Source: Epiperipatus broadwayi (Eukaryota; Onychophora; Udeonychophora; Euonychophora; Peripatidae). Taken from it: a stretch of DNA of 64,000 nt. The DNA is taken from assembly GCA_028023455.1 (NCBI GenBank), contig JAQFVV010012422.1, positions 9,400,337 to 9,464,336 of the forward strand, in the 5' to 3' direction. Shown one piece after another: positions 20,422 to 32,233 of the stretch. The notes under the pieces are model-generated. The model saw only the letters and a list, made by a program, of their open reading frames with translations. It made no database searches and had not been told where the DNA came from. The first letter of the stretch is position 1; each line of letters begins with the position of its first letter. The position numbers and the translations under genes were made by a program.

Positions 20422-22960
20422 AGTCAGAAGAAATGGTATTGACATACATAGCCTTTCAGATAAAGAAATGGTTTTCTGGTTCTGCATCATTTGTGCTTGT
20501 TTGTCACCTCATTTGGCATCGGATTTTGGCTTGGCTTGTCTTTTCCAGGTGAACAGATATTTTTTGGACAGTTTATTTTTGAATCCTGACTTATCACTCT
20601 GTAGATCTGGCACTTGATGGCTGTATTCATATTCAGTTGCATTTCTCTCTACATATTTAGAGCTGTATTATTGCTAGCACTTCTTAATTTAATTTGGTAT
20701 TTGTAGGATGGCCTACCAGCTTTTATCTTGATTTTCACAAACTGTGCTACATTGCTAATGTTGATAGTTGCCTTTTTCTTATTATTTTAAGGTTGTTTGG
20801 CACCAAGGTGCTGTTTTTTAATTTAAAACTATTTTTCACATTGTAGACTCAACCACATTTCTCTTTGTATGATAAAAATATTGTCATCTTAATTCTAATT
20901 ATCACCTTGAACAACATTTCTGCTGAAGATATTTTGATAGTCATTAATGGTGTATTATGCTGGTGAAATTATCTCATGCAGACCTTTATTTAAATTTCTA
21001 GCATTTTATTTTCTAGTTAATTTTTTTTATATTTGTCAGTGCTTGTCAAATTTGCAAATGATCTTTATTTATAAATTTTTTTTTAAGTTAATTAAATACC
21101 CCAAGATTATAATACAATTATGTAGTCTTACAATTACTATAGTTACATATTTCCAACAGTTTTTTCCGTAAAGTATATATAAACAGGGCAAAACTCTCCA
21201 TACAGTAGTGCCACCCTATGCCAACCAGAGTAATCAATGGATACCAGAAGGCTTGTTCATAAAATCCCTGTCTAATGCCTACTCTTACAATATCCCCAGA
21301 CTAGTATAAGAGATAGTGATCATGTGATACTTTAAAGTGTATATAAACAACAATTAAGATTTTGATGATTGTTTAGTTTCCCTTGGTCTGCAAACAGAGA
21401 GCTCTTGATGTTTCTGAGTTGAAATTTTTATTTAGCCAAGTTCTGAATCTTTCTTCTATCTTTAAATATTTTATGCTGGCATTAGTAATTGATACAGACA
21501 ATTTCTGGTAAAATTAATTTTTTTATCATTGATTTTATTATTTCCTAGTATTGATTTTATTATTTCCTAGTATAATTGTAATTTGGAAGTACCTAGCAGG
21601 ACTAGGGTAAATTGTATAAATTATTTCAATAATATTTCATTTTATTTATGCCATACAAATTTATTTAACTTGTTCATAAATAATGTACAGTATATAATGA
21701 TTATTAAAAAAACTAATTTAGTAATTTCTGAGTATTTGCTTTTTCATGCAGCTGAAAATCCACTGGTGATGTTTTTAGTTTCCCAAGTTTATTTTCAAAG
21801 GTGTCTGGAAAGTTATTTTTTACCTTGATCCTGATACTGATTTTTTAAATGGTAGTGTTTAGTTTTCAGTAACAATATACATGGTAGAGATCTATATTAT
21901 TTTTTTTATTTTGGAAATCACTCAGATCACTCCCAGTAACCTGATTGGATTGCTATTAGCATCCTAAGCATTAAGATTGGTGTTTTACTAGAGACAGTGG
22001 GGATTTCCAATACTGTATTAATTTTCTCCAGATCTGGTATTTCTTGAGTGATACTCCAGCACTACTATCTATTTCCATGTCACATATTTATTAAAATTTT
22101 TGACCATTCACACGAATTGATTTTTATTTCTGTGGCTGCCTTTTGTAATGATATTACATATGCAATTATATGCATCTTTTATGAAGATTTGATCACCTTT
22201 TTACTCTATAAAATAGTGCTCTCATTTGATTAAAAAGTGTGATAGTGTCATAATTTTGGCATTCCTGAGTTTTATTTTTACATTTCCAAGCTATGTGGCC
22301 TCCCATTCTACAGCAGACCCAGATTATTTTCTTCACTGAGTTGCCTTTATTATTATTATTAATGGTTTTCAAAATCAACACTTGGGGGATATCAGATCTG
22401 CAAAACTATTAAAATTTCATTGCTTATTTCAGTAATAATTCATGAGCAACTAACTTCTCATCTAACAGTTTTAGCGTAAAATAAATAACTAATTGATAGC
22501 AGCTGCTGTCTCATATAGTTTATCAACCAATTTATACAATAACTGCTTAAGGAAGGCTTGTCTGAGAATACTGCTATAAAAGCATGATTTAGTCATATTA
22601 CTCAAGGATATGTCATAGTATTTAACTCTCATTTTTATATTGCCATCGCTAAAATTTAACTGGGTAATGTGGTGGACCGTTTGTCTGTTTTTGTGGCAAT
22701 GCCTGTTCACTCAATCTATTCATTATCTCTATTATACCATAAGCTGGAAAAGCAGAGCAAAGTTGCAATTTTTACAGTATCATCAATAGATCCATTAATT
22801 AGAAATTTTTTTCTAGTCACTGCACATATAAATCCTGATCCAACCCATCAGTTATGATTTTTGGGATTGCTGTTTACTATTATTTGTTGAACTGTTTAGT
22901 GTTAATTCTGATTCTACTGCCTGCCCCAATCTACTATGTCCAGGCATGGCCATTTGTATG
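20422..22960 (-). pseudogene. Internal region of decayed LTR retrotransposon with zinc-knuckle remnant, unit 2
   Basis: Minus-strand frames at 22489-22710 (MRVKYYDISLSNMTKSCFYS) and 22193-22381 (WVCCRMGGHIAWKCKNK) align with units 1, 3 and 4. The knuckle keeps C-x4-H-x4-C, but the second pair is CQNY. Frames are broken by stops. The whole internal region is about 2.5 kb and no polymerase motifs were seen. It also carries the 148-bp insertion at 21185-21332. Confidence 0.55.
21169..21348. mobile_element. 148-bp copy of the second hammerhead family with 16-bp target duplication
   Basis: taaagtatatataaac (21169-21184) and taaagtgtatataaac (21333-21348) flank 148 bp. The insert begins like the left end of the element at 13713 (agggcaaaactctcc...), runs to the ribozyme site CCCCAGACTAGT (minus ACTAGTCTGGGG), then switches orientation into the tail ending gtgatcatgtgata. 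Corresponding positions near 4370 and 38570 are empty. Confidence 0.8.
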
Positions 22961-23739
22961 CAGTCATGTCTATTTGTTTTGATAGTTGGGAGTCATGAAC
23001 TACAGTAGCATCAGTTATATAATGTATAACAAGAGGGATAAATAGTGAGATGAATTAGATTAATAACATAGTTTATCAATCTTGTATTTAGATATATACA
23101 ATTAGAAAGTACCATAGGAGCATACAAAAATAATAAAATATCAAAGTAATCTATATTGATAACCTAGTCATGTATTTAACACTTCCAGAGTCAGGAATCT
23201 CTGTCTAATTAATTTATAGTTTGGATGGGGAGCTTTGTATACTCCCTTATTTTATATTGTTTTTCTGGAGTGACAACCATTCATATCAAATACAGTTTGA
23301 TCTTAAATCAATATTACCATACATTTACTAGTTCATATGTTCAATATTTATATGTTTGGGATGACCATATGTAGTCTGCTGACTTAAAATTGACCATATA
23401 TGGTCTGACTCCACTTAAATAATTTTAATTATATAATGATGAAGTTATTGTAGCACACCTTTACTTTATTTGCTTCACACACACACACACACCGAAGTAA
23501 TATCTTTTATCTTATTATACACAACTATATACATAACTTTATTATTTATTAATGCAAAACATTAATATTATCAACAATTGTATACAAATCCATACATAAC
23601 TTTATTCTTTATTAAATATAAAATTAATTCAATTATAAGTAGTTTTACATATAAGTAATTTTATTTGTGTTTTATTTATGTATTTTTTTGTATCTGTTTC
23701 CGTTAGTTAATCTTTATTATTTTATCCATATATTTACAC

Positions 23740-25197
23740 ACATATTTATAATGGGCTTGAAGTCAGATTTTCAAACTTTTATAGCTAAGTAATCCATATT
23801 ATATAACTGATACTCATGATGACATACATGTGAAAGATATAAATGATCTCCAATATACATTTTTATGTTAAACCATCACTCATCAGTTGTTCCAGTTTTT
23901 CATTACAACACATATATACAATCACTGCTCACTTTATTTTAAGATAGCAAATCTTCAAGATTTAATGGACAAGTTTCAATTTTCTCCACTCTTCAACCAT
24001 TCATATCAGTGAAAATCCAAGAATAAAATGCTCAAAGCCCTTAATGCTAATATTATTGTTATATCCATGTTAAACTTAATTCAGTCTGAACCATCACACA
24101 TCATACCTTAATATGTTCATTTAATTATGCAGAAGAGGGAAGGACAGACAGGCTGAATAACATGTATATTGTTTATACTAAAGTTAATGTAATTATAAGG
24201 GACTTGATCTCAGAATTTTAAACTCACAACTATTCAATAACTGGTTCACATACGTGTAATATAAATGATTTCCAAGATACCTATTTTGTGCTAAACCAGC
24301 ACTTATCAGTTGGTTCAGTTCACTATCTCCAACACATATATACAATCACCACCCAGTTTATATTAAGATAGCACCTATTCAAATTTAATGGATAAGCTTC
24401 AATCTTCTCATTTTCCAACTCTTCAGTCATCCATATCATTGAAAATCCAAGTAAGAAATACTCAAAGCCCTTGATGATGTCAAAATTATTGTCATACCCA
24501 TGTTGATCTTAAGACAATCTGACCATAGCACATAGGACCTTAATATGTCCATTTAATTATAAAGGAAGATGGATGGGCAGAATTCAGGCTGAATATATAA
24601 TATTTAAATAGATATATATTGTTTACACCAAACTTAATATAATTATAAGGGACTTTAACTCAGACTTTCAAACTCCTCACATTTATCCATTCCCTTTCAG
24701 ATAACAGATAAGCATGCCCACTTACATGTGAAAAAAATAAATGATCTAAAATATGTGCATTTCTTGCTGAACTGGCTCTCAGATACATGTATTTAAATAT
24801 TACATATTCAACCTGTATTCTACCCGTCCCTCTTCTGTATAATTAAATGGACATATGTGTGAGGGGTTATATTGATTTAAGGTCAACATGGATATGACAA
24901 TAACATTGGCATCATCAAGACTTTGAGCATTTCATTCTAAGATTTTTAATGATATGGATGGCTGAGGAGTTGGAGAGTGGAGAACATGAAGTTGTCCATT
25001 CAAGAGTGAAGATTTGCTATCTTAATATAAAATGAGAAGTGATTGTATATAAGCAACTGATGAGTGCTGAATCAGTATGAAATATGTATATTGAAGATCA
25101 TTTACCTTTTTTATATGTATGTGGCCATATGTATTAATTGTAAGAGTTTAAAAGCCTAAGTTCAAGTCCATTATTATACACAATATACATATATCTA

Positions 25198-25200
<3 letters not shown>
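23740..25200 (-). repeat. Hammerhead-bearing pseudo-LTR array, unit 2 (three minus monomers, one inverted)
   Basis: Ribozyme positions are about 23872, 24296 and 24775 (minus, spacing about 424 and 480) and 25057 (plus, inverted). The 24296 copy keeps CCAA before the core and TTGG after an ATC site, so helix I is possible, but it has CTGATAA and AAAA core changes. The 24775 copy has lost the core. No protein is encoded. Confidence 0.65.
25045..25105 (+). ncRNA. Hammerhead ribozyme-like motif, inverted copy, unit 2
   Basis: CTGATGA at 25057-25063, helix II GTGCTG-AAT-CAGTAT with two G-U pairs, GAAA at 25079-25082, and TATGTATATT that could form a tiny helix III. Helix I partners do not match well. 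Core intact, activity uncertain. Confidence 0.5.

Positions 25201-25204
<4 letters not shown>

Positions 25205-25282
<78 letters not shown>
25205..25282. repeat. (AT)n microsatellite, about 78 bp
   Basis: Uninterrupted AT dinucleotide repeat between the inverted ribozyme copy and the outer end of the 5' LTR. Shorter AT tracts are at the same place in units 1 and 3. Likely variable in length. Confidence 0.95.
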
Positions 25283-25285
<3 letters not shown>

Positions 25286-25379
25286 ATGCACCCAATACAT
25301 ATACATACTCTCTCTATATATAAACTTTTAGGCTATATTACCTATTATTACTCTATAATATAGTACTATCTATAAAAGT

Positions 25380-25915
25380 TCATCCATGTATTCTGAAGAT
25401 TATTTTTACAAAATAAAAACATGTTTATCTTATTAATGCATAGAAGTATAATTAATAGAACAGTAGACACAATCTTTAATTTAATTTAACTCTGTTTATT
25501 CTCCTCCCTACATTTTTAGTAATTGGTCTGTTTGACTAAAGCAATAGATCCAAAGGGATGTGTACAGAATAATAATTCATAGATTAGCAATGCAACAATC
25601 TTCAATTTAAAGTACTTCTATTTACTCTCCTCTCTGAATTTTTAATTACTGGTTGATCTGAAGAAATGAAAGTAGGCATAGGAAAAGAGAGATGCTCACT
25701 TTTAAAAGAAGTCGTTTTAGCCTCATTAGAAACAATGGAAAATTGCTGCGAGAGACCAAAAATTTTCCTGAAAAAACACAAAATAACAGATCAAGGACTT
25801 GTACTGGTTGTTCTAATTTAAAAAATAATAATAATGATGATGATGTGTGTATATAGCAACTATGAAATAAAATAGATGTCTAATGATTGTATAGTTAATT
25901 ACCATATATATATAT
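25380..25915 (+). other. Intron sequence upstream of exon A, unit 2
   Basis: Homologous to 11560-12120 and 50240-50830; non-coding. It is interrupted at 25916 by the LTR-like insertion and resumes at 27613. Confidence 0.55.
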
Positions 25916-27612
25916 TGAGCCGTTCAAGTCTAATTAAAGATGGCATTTTCTTTCTTGCTTTTTAATTAATAGAATTCCAACTTTAAAGTAAGAAAGTTAG
26001 AGTAAAAAAATTGAAGTTATTTTTAGAACGTGTTGCTTTGAAACAAAGGAGCATGGGGAGGCTTATCAAGATCTCAGATCATACAAACAATGGAAGGTAG
26101 CTGCCAGAGAAAGTATAAATAGTAGGGAGAACAAAAGAGATAATTATTCAGACTTTTCTTTTTGAAGGAGTCATTTGATTCTGATTTTGCTTGTGAAGGC
26201 GATTTATTAAGATTTTTCTTGCTGTTTTATTTCCAAGCGTTCTGGAAAGTGCATTCAGATTTCTCTTGGGAGAAATCCGTCAGATTTTGCTTCACATTTA
26301 GCTTGTGCTTCAAAATAAAGTTATACAGCTGTCATTTTCAAACAATGGAGAAGTTGGAACCTGCTCCAGTTAAAACCAACCGTATTTTGAGGAAAATGGA
26401 TATGCTTGGCTAGGCAAATCATAGCTTTGCCTATCGCCGAGGTTCCTAAATACCATCCAAAATGCCTTAACATCCAATCAATAACCATATGAACTCTATG
26501 CCGTGTCTGGAGAACTTTTCATGGAAGCCATACTTCATATTTTCATTGTCCGGACAAACACCTATCGTCGGTCGGATCAAGCCACGGACGCCGTAGGGAA
26601 CATCACGGAAAAAGGACGGTATCGTATCTACTATATTAAACTATCTCGTATGCTACTTTTGATTCATATTGTTTTATTGTTGTATTGAAATATATGTCTT
26701 TGCTATGTAAACCTTTTATGAATTAACCTTAAATATATTTTGGGATCATCTAGCTATATGTAACCTTTTTACCTTCGCTATTCTTCCTTACTAACCATTG
26801 TAAATATTTAGTATTTCGTTGCGGTTAAATTTAATAGTTAACTTTTTGTCATTTGAAATCTCTTTCCAATTTTATTTATGTTGTTAATTAAATCCAAGTC
26901 AGTTTCTTTTGTGTGCCAACTTGATCTCTTTGATAACACCTCTTTTTGTCCGCCATTAGCTTATCACGTATATTTGATTTAGCTATATACGTTCTAAGTC
27001 AATTTTAAACACGATTTTTAGCGCAAAGCCATAAGAAATGCTTTGCGAAAGGTTTTTATTATCTATCGTACTTTATCGAGAAGATCGAGTTGGAATTTTT
27101 TTATAAATTGGGAAGAAAAGAATTTGACCGCAAACCTATTAACTTGTTTTCTTTTTATTGTCTAATTAGTTTGTTGCAGTAATTTAGGGGAATAGCGGAG
27201 GCCCATTAAAGCCTTGTTCATATTTTAAAGCCATTAATTAAACATTATTTAAATTATCAAAAACTTGGTTTTCTTAGTTATATTAAATACTTTATTTTTA
27301 CTTTTCAATGATCCAGGCACGCAAAACGCAAACACCAACACATCTTTTTATGTACTTTACACATTTAGCTTTTAGCTCTTTAGGATTTCCCGTCCATGTC
27401 TCTACCGCTGTTGCTAAGCTTTGTGGCCGGTTGAAAAATAATTTATGCATGGCTCAGATGGTGTTGTTTGTTTGTGATCAGGCCTCGAGAACAGGCGAAT
27501 GGGCAGAGGTCATATGTATTCTTGATTTATATCTCGCGTATGGTTGGCCTTGAGGTACTTTCGCCTAGTATTCGAACTGGGTTAAATCTACACACATCAT
27601 CTGACTGTCACA
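25916..27612. mobile_element. 1.7-kb solo-LTR-like insertion, unit 2
   Basis: Units 1 and 3 read continuously through the target (about 12130 and 50830), so 25916-27612 is an insertion. It begins TGAGCCGTTC and ends CTGTCACA, the TG...CA ends of an LTR, within AT repeats that hide a short target duplication. A TATAAATAG box lies at 26114-26122. Base composition is visibly less AT-biased than the flanks. Short plus frames at 26503 and 27308 match nothing I know. A solo LTR of unknown family is the likeliest reading; a short non-autonomous element is the alternative. Confidence 0.6.
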
Positions 27613-28115
27613 ATATATATATATTCTAATTTATCTTATGAGTTCATATATATATATATAATTCTTTTATAAATATATGCACATTTATTATGAAAGATGC
27701 TATTAAATTTGTCCATTTCTAATTGTCATATATGACCATTAACTACTTATTATTCATCAGTAAGTCATTTTCAGGTATGTAAAAAATAGCATCCCAACTG
27801 GACTTTCCATGACACAACTACAGTTTTGTTGAATCAAACTCATGAATATTGATATTACAGAATTGCAGTGACAATATTATTGATATGGACACATGATACA
27901 GCAGTAACCTGACAGTAAATTGAGTAAAGATGATGTGATGAGGGTAAAGTAATATAGCTGAAGTCTACAGTAATAATGTTGCTGAGTGACTACTTTTCTG
28001 CTTATGCGAAGAAGTTTTTTTATATCAAATAGAGCAACAGATAGCAAAAGTAAAATAGTTGTACTGCTACACTTAGCCTGTAAGAAAGTAATTGAAGTGG
28101 TAAATAAATTATGTG

Positions 28116-28198
28116 CACCTATAAACTTCACATGATCACCATTTTTTATTCTTGCGTATACTGTATGGAGAGTTTTGCCTGTTTCAACCTATAAATTT
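28116..28198. mobile_element. 58-bp miniature insertion with about 12-bp target duplication, unit 2
   Basis: Counterpart of 12610-12692 at the same site, flanked by acctataaactt and acctataaattt. The insert reads cacatgatcaccat... to ...gagagttttgcctgttt. Shared site and content mean one insertion before units 1 and 2 separated here. Confidence 0.8.
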
Positions 28199-28429
28199 GA
28201 ATAAACATAAACAAGTAATGGAAAAAATGAATATATAATTTAGCCCATGTCTTTCAAGATGTATAAGATTATAGGAATTATCAATCATATTATTAGGTTA
28301 TAGTGATTTTTTTTAATTATAATATGTTATTGTTTATTTATTACCATGTGAATCTGAACACAGAACATGAATATTTACTTTCATAAGATTATTGTCTATT
28401 ATAAATGGATTATTAATACTTTTTTTTAG

Positions 28430-28564
28430 GATGCAGTTGTGATCCTCATGGGTCAGAGTCACGTATTTGCAATAGTGAGGGAAAATGTGTTTGCAAGAAA
28501 GGTTTTTCTGGAACAAGATGCGATACATGTGCAGACAACTATTATAGATTTCCATATTGTTATC
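28430..28564 (+). CDS. Laminin EGF-like exon A, unit 2
   Basis: One LE module, CSCDPHGSESRIC... with eight cysteines and DNYYRFPYC at the end. It has a seven-T run and TAG acceptor at 28427-28429 and a GTAATG donor at 28565, phase 1-1. The Pro-Thr seen before the third Cys in the other two A exons is Arg-Ile here. It is predicted to be followed by exon B at 29815, giving the linker YCYPC. Confidence 0.85.
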
Positions 28565-29814
28565 GTAATGTTACATTTTTTATATTTGAATAATATTTTT
28601 AAACTATTGTGTTATGTAGTTTAGTTAGATTTGTAGTTTGTTCCCAATTTATTTAAGTACAGGTGTTTTATCAAAGAAGTTAAGTATGTAAATTTAGGCA
28701 TGCAGAAAGTTAACATAATACTGCATAAAAATGTGATTTCAAATATAGAAGTAGCATCAATTGAAAGTTTTTTCATAAAAATGTTTTAATATATACACAA
28801 ATTTTTATCATTCACAGCACTATCTTATTACATTATTATTGTCCATGATAGTATTAGGAAAAAAATCATAAATATAATAACAATATACAAATAGTCATAT
28901 CATATCTGGTTAAATTTTTATATCAGACTGGCAGTGAAGATTTCAGAAAGAATATTCAGAAATATATATTAGCATAGATTTTAAATGTAGATTAATATTT
29001 TTTAGCAATTTCTTATTATAATTAAAGTGTAAGCCATTTTTTGAAGACACAAATAAATTTTAGAGTATTTACAAATTTTTTTTCTTAATTGGTGGATAAT
29101 TATAAAAAATAAAATGACAATTATGTATACTTAAAATATATTTTATTGAATATTAAAATGTCTTAAAAATTATTGCAGTGATAGGTAATAATTATTTAAT
29201 TGTGCAATTATTTAAAATTACATTTATCATCTTTCTTTAGGATGTAATGCTTGAAAATTTTTAAATAAATATAGAAAATTAATCTTACTGTCTCAAAAAG
29301 ATGCACTAGGCAATTTTGCAGTCAAAAACCTTGAAATTTGTTTAGATGTGCTATACTTTGACAATCAGAATAGGTCTCAAGGATTTGAACTATGAAATTG
29401 ACAAAGATTTTAAAAGTAGTTTGCAGTACAAAACAAGTCATTATTTGAATAGATAAAGGATGAACGTTTAATTAAAATTCAAATGTTTTTATGCTAAATT
29501 TGTCATATTAGAAAATTACTGAATTGAATTTTTAAATATTGAAACAGGTAATTCAAGATAAGACAATATATGAAGATGATTAGTTATGATAATATTGATA
29601 ATGCATACTCTTTTCATTTATGTTAATGTTAAATTGTTCTGTGTTTTACTGCAGTCATGATTACAGATAAGTAATCACTATGTGGGTTAAAGTAATTTTT
29701 TCGTTGTATAATTATCACCATATGCTTTTAGCACATAATTTGAATATTTATTCCCACGAGTAACATAATTAAATGTATGATAAATAGATTTGTTAATGAA
29801 TTTTTTCCTTTTAG
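28565..29814 (+). other. Intron between exons A and B, unit 2
   Basis: About 1.25 kb, non-coding. It carries the empty site (near 29120) of the inverted insertion found in unit 1 and lacks the 124-bp insertion of unit 3, so it is the least altered copy of this intron. Confidence 0.7.
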
Positions 29815-29949
29815 CATGTAATTGTCATCCATCTGGTTCAGACTCTCCTAGGTGTACTAGTGAGGGGCAGTGTTATTGCAAGAGGGGTGTTTCTGGAACA
29901 AAATGTGATACATGTGCAACCAACCATATTGGATTTCCACATTGTCAAC
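29815..29949 (+). CDS. Laminin EGF-like exon B, unit 2
   Basis: One LE module, CNCHPSGSDSPRC...KRGVSGTKCDTC, eight cysteines, ending IGFPHC. Acceptor CCTTTTAG, donor GTAATG, phase 1-1. It differs from the B exons of unit 3 mainly at Thr for Asn after the third Cys and Ile for Phe near the end. Splicing to the C exon at 34397 would skip dead exon D and remain in frame. Confidence 0.88.
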
Positions 29950-30064
29950 GTAATGTTTTATTTTTTTATTTTAATAATTTTTTTTAATTACTGCATTTGT
30001 AATGTAGTTAAAGTTGTAATTTCTAGAATTTATTGAAGTATAGTGTGTCATTAACAAAAATAAA

Positions 30065-30555
30065 TGTTTTTTTTATAGATAGACAACTTCCATATTTCTC
30101 CATTCTTTTTTATTTCATAAATAATTTCATATAAATAAAGATACAATAAAAGACAAATAGCCCCCAAGATGCATTTCGTGCTGAACAAGCACTCATCAGT
30201 TGGGCCAGGTCATCGTCTCTCATATATATCTTTATTACATGAAGATCATTTATGTAGAGCAAATCATTTTTATTTTCAAGCGTCAATTTACTCAATTACC
30301 AACTTTTATGTTATCAACTTTTTGATAAACAATAATGATTATTACTAATCACTTATTAAACTAGAGATATTTTCTAGCACAGATATAAATTTTAATCCAA
30401 GTTAAAGATTAATATATCTGATTTTCAGCACCCACCCACACACACACTCATGGCTATTTACGTTTTTCCTTCTCCCATGCGTAATATCTTTTTTATAGAT
30501 AGACAACTTCCATATTTCTCGATTCTTTTTTATTTTATAAATAATTTCATATAAA
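30065..30555 (-). mobile_element. Hammerhead retrozyme-like element with repeated end, unit 2
   Basis: A stretch of about 70 bp (ATAGATAGACAACTTCC...) occurs at 30069 and again at 30494, so a 425-bp monomer is followed by a partial second copy. The spacing matches the monomers in the 10390, 23740 and 46760 arrays. It replaces intron sequence that follows exon B in unit 3. It has no protein frame, and its single ribozyme is the best preserved in the window. Tandem monomers with a hammerhead fit PLE pseudo-LTRs or metazoan retrozymes. Confidence 0.7.
30161..30216 (-). ncRNA. Type I hammerhead ribozyme, complete core and three helices
   Basis: Minus strand: CCCAA (30204-30200), CTGATGA (30199-30193), helix II GTGCT-TGTTC-AGCAC (30192-30178), GAAA (30177-30174), TGC and then ATC with predicted cleavage after C at 30168, then TTGGG (30167-30163). 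TTGGG pairs perfectly with CCCAA as helix I. Helix III is minimal (AT/AT around GC), as described for PLE-associated hammerheads, which may act as dimers. All invariant core bases are present. Expected role: self-cleavage of the element's multimeric transcript. Confidence 0.8.
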
Positions 30556-30637
30556 ATAAAAAATGATAAACTAAATTTTCCTAAATAATAAAATGGTTAA
30601 TTTTTATTATTATATTTTAAGTTAATATTGTATCTAT

Positions 30638-32233
30638 AGTAACAGTATGTATATACACGCATTGCGCAGGTGTGTGTATACGTACGAGTTACATAGTTCA
30701 CTTGTTTTTTTTATTTATTAAAAAAATATAAAATTTAAAAAATTATATGAGAATCAATGGTTTGAAAATATAGAAGTTAAAATACAGGGAAATTTAGAGA
30801 TAAGTTAGTAACTAATAATTATAACTTGTCTTTCTTTTATACATTATCTGTCAAAAATATTCTTTAAGAAAAAAAGTGTTTTAATTAAAAAAATAAAAAG
30901 TTTATGATTAATTAAATAGTTTGTACAAAAATAATCAAGCTCTGGAGATTAAATTCCAGACTGATTAGTTCAACTAATTCTAATCTCTGTAATTAAAATA
31001 AAAAAAACAAAAAATAAAGAAATGAAAATTATAATTAAATTTTTTAAGAGATAAGATGTATTGTAACGTGGTAAAAACTCAAGCAAAGGTGGGGTCAGAG
31101 TAATATAAAAGGCACACATTCTTTATTGTTTTCAGTTTTGAGTTCAGCCAGAGTTGTTAAGTTTGAATTAAGTTCATTTCAAGCCAGATTAAAAAGAATG
31201 ATCGGCTAGAACCAAATGTTGTGTTTAGTCGTTTACTCTGCTCTTCTCCCATGTGCCATTTAGTAAAATGCTGTAATAAATTACCCTGACTCGCTTTCTG
31301 CCGAAGTTTCAACCTGCCTTACTAAATTAAGTGAAAATTTTGTAAACCAAGCCACCAAGAACAAGGGACCATAAGAAGCTGTCTTTCAGTTAGAAATACC
31401 AATGCCAGGACTAAGAAACTAATCGGATCCGAGGACCAAAGGGGTGATCACCCAATTACAACTACAACCCAACTACAACTATAAAAAAATCTGGGAACTA
31501 TGATACCTACCATGGAAATTCAAGACTAATAGAACTGCTACAAAGACAATGTTGAAATGACAAATAAAGTCCAAAAGCAGTGCTATAAATCCTAGGTAAA
31601 TATTTATTGATATCAGAATAAACACTTTTAAATCTTACTCATTAACATAAGCATGCAAAATTTGTTAAATGGGTAATATTTCTTATGTATTTACATTTTA
31701 ATTATGTCATTATTATTATGTTCATAATTATTATCATGTTTTTTTTAAAATAAATTTTGTTCAAATTATTAATGTCGTTTTTTCCATCTCTCTCTCCATT
31801 CATAAACAAATGTGTAGTCAATCTCATGTGAAGAATTAGCCATGGGTCAAGCACTTGAAATAGGTTAGTGACATCTCATGGGTTCCAATCTAAGTATTGG
31901 ATCACACCCTAGGTTTTAAACCCCTTATAAATTTTCCCATGGGATGTTTCATGTTTCATGCAGCTGGGGAACTACTTCGGTCTGGAAAAATGACTGTCGG
32001 TTTAATATTTTATTAAATTGCAGTCTGACCAGGGGTATGATTGATATGTAAGTATTAATCATATTTACTCTTGTTTGAGTAATGGTTTTTTAAAAAGGTC
32101 TTTTTTGCAAAATAATATGATTTTATAAAATTAGAATAAATAATCATAAAGTTTAAAATTAAAAAGTGCAAGTTGTAAAAGTTTAATTTTAAAAAGTCTA
32201 AAAGTTTAATTAAGGATCTTAATTCCTGTTACA
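30638..32233. mobile_element. 1.6-kb LTR-like insertion with inverted termini, unit 2
   Basis: The uninterrupted sequence is seen near 54600. The insertion begins GTAACAG at 30639 and ends CTGTTACA at 32233, a perfect 7-bp inverted repeat. It is flanked by CTAT (30634-30637 and 32234-32237) as a likely 4-bp target duplication. A TATAAAAGG box lies near 31105. No protein frame; probably a solo LTR. Confidence 0.65.

Larger units (their letters stand above)
22960..25370 (-). mobile_element. 5' LTR of decayed LTR retrotransposon with nested array, unit 2
   Basis: The parts 22960-23640 and about 25290-25370 match the 3' LTR at 19630-20410 in order. The intervening 23700-25200 is the hammerhead array and an (AT)n tract. 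An (AC)n run lies at about 23477-23493. Confidence 0.55.

Noticed and set aside
28439-28624. Open frames at 28439, 51571 and 54069 overlapping exons A and B
   Set aside because: They are out-of-frame shadows of the LE exons; the in-frame reading has the eight conserved cysteines and splice sites.
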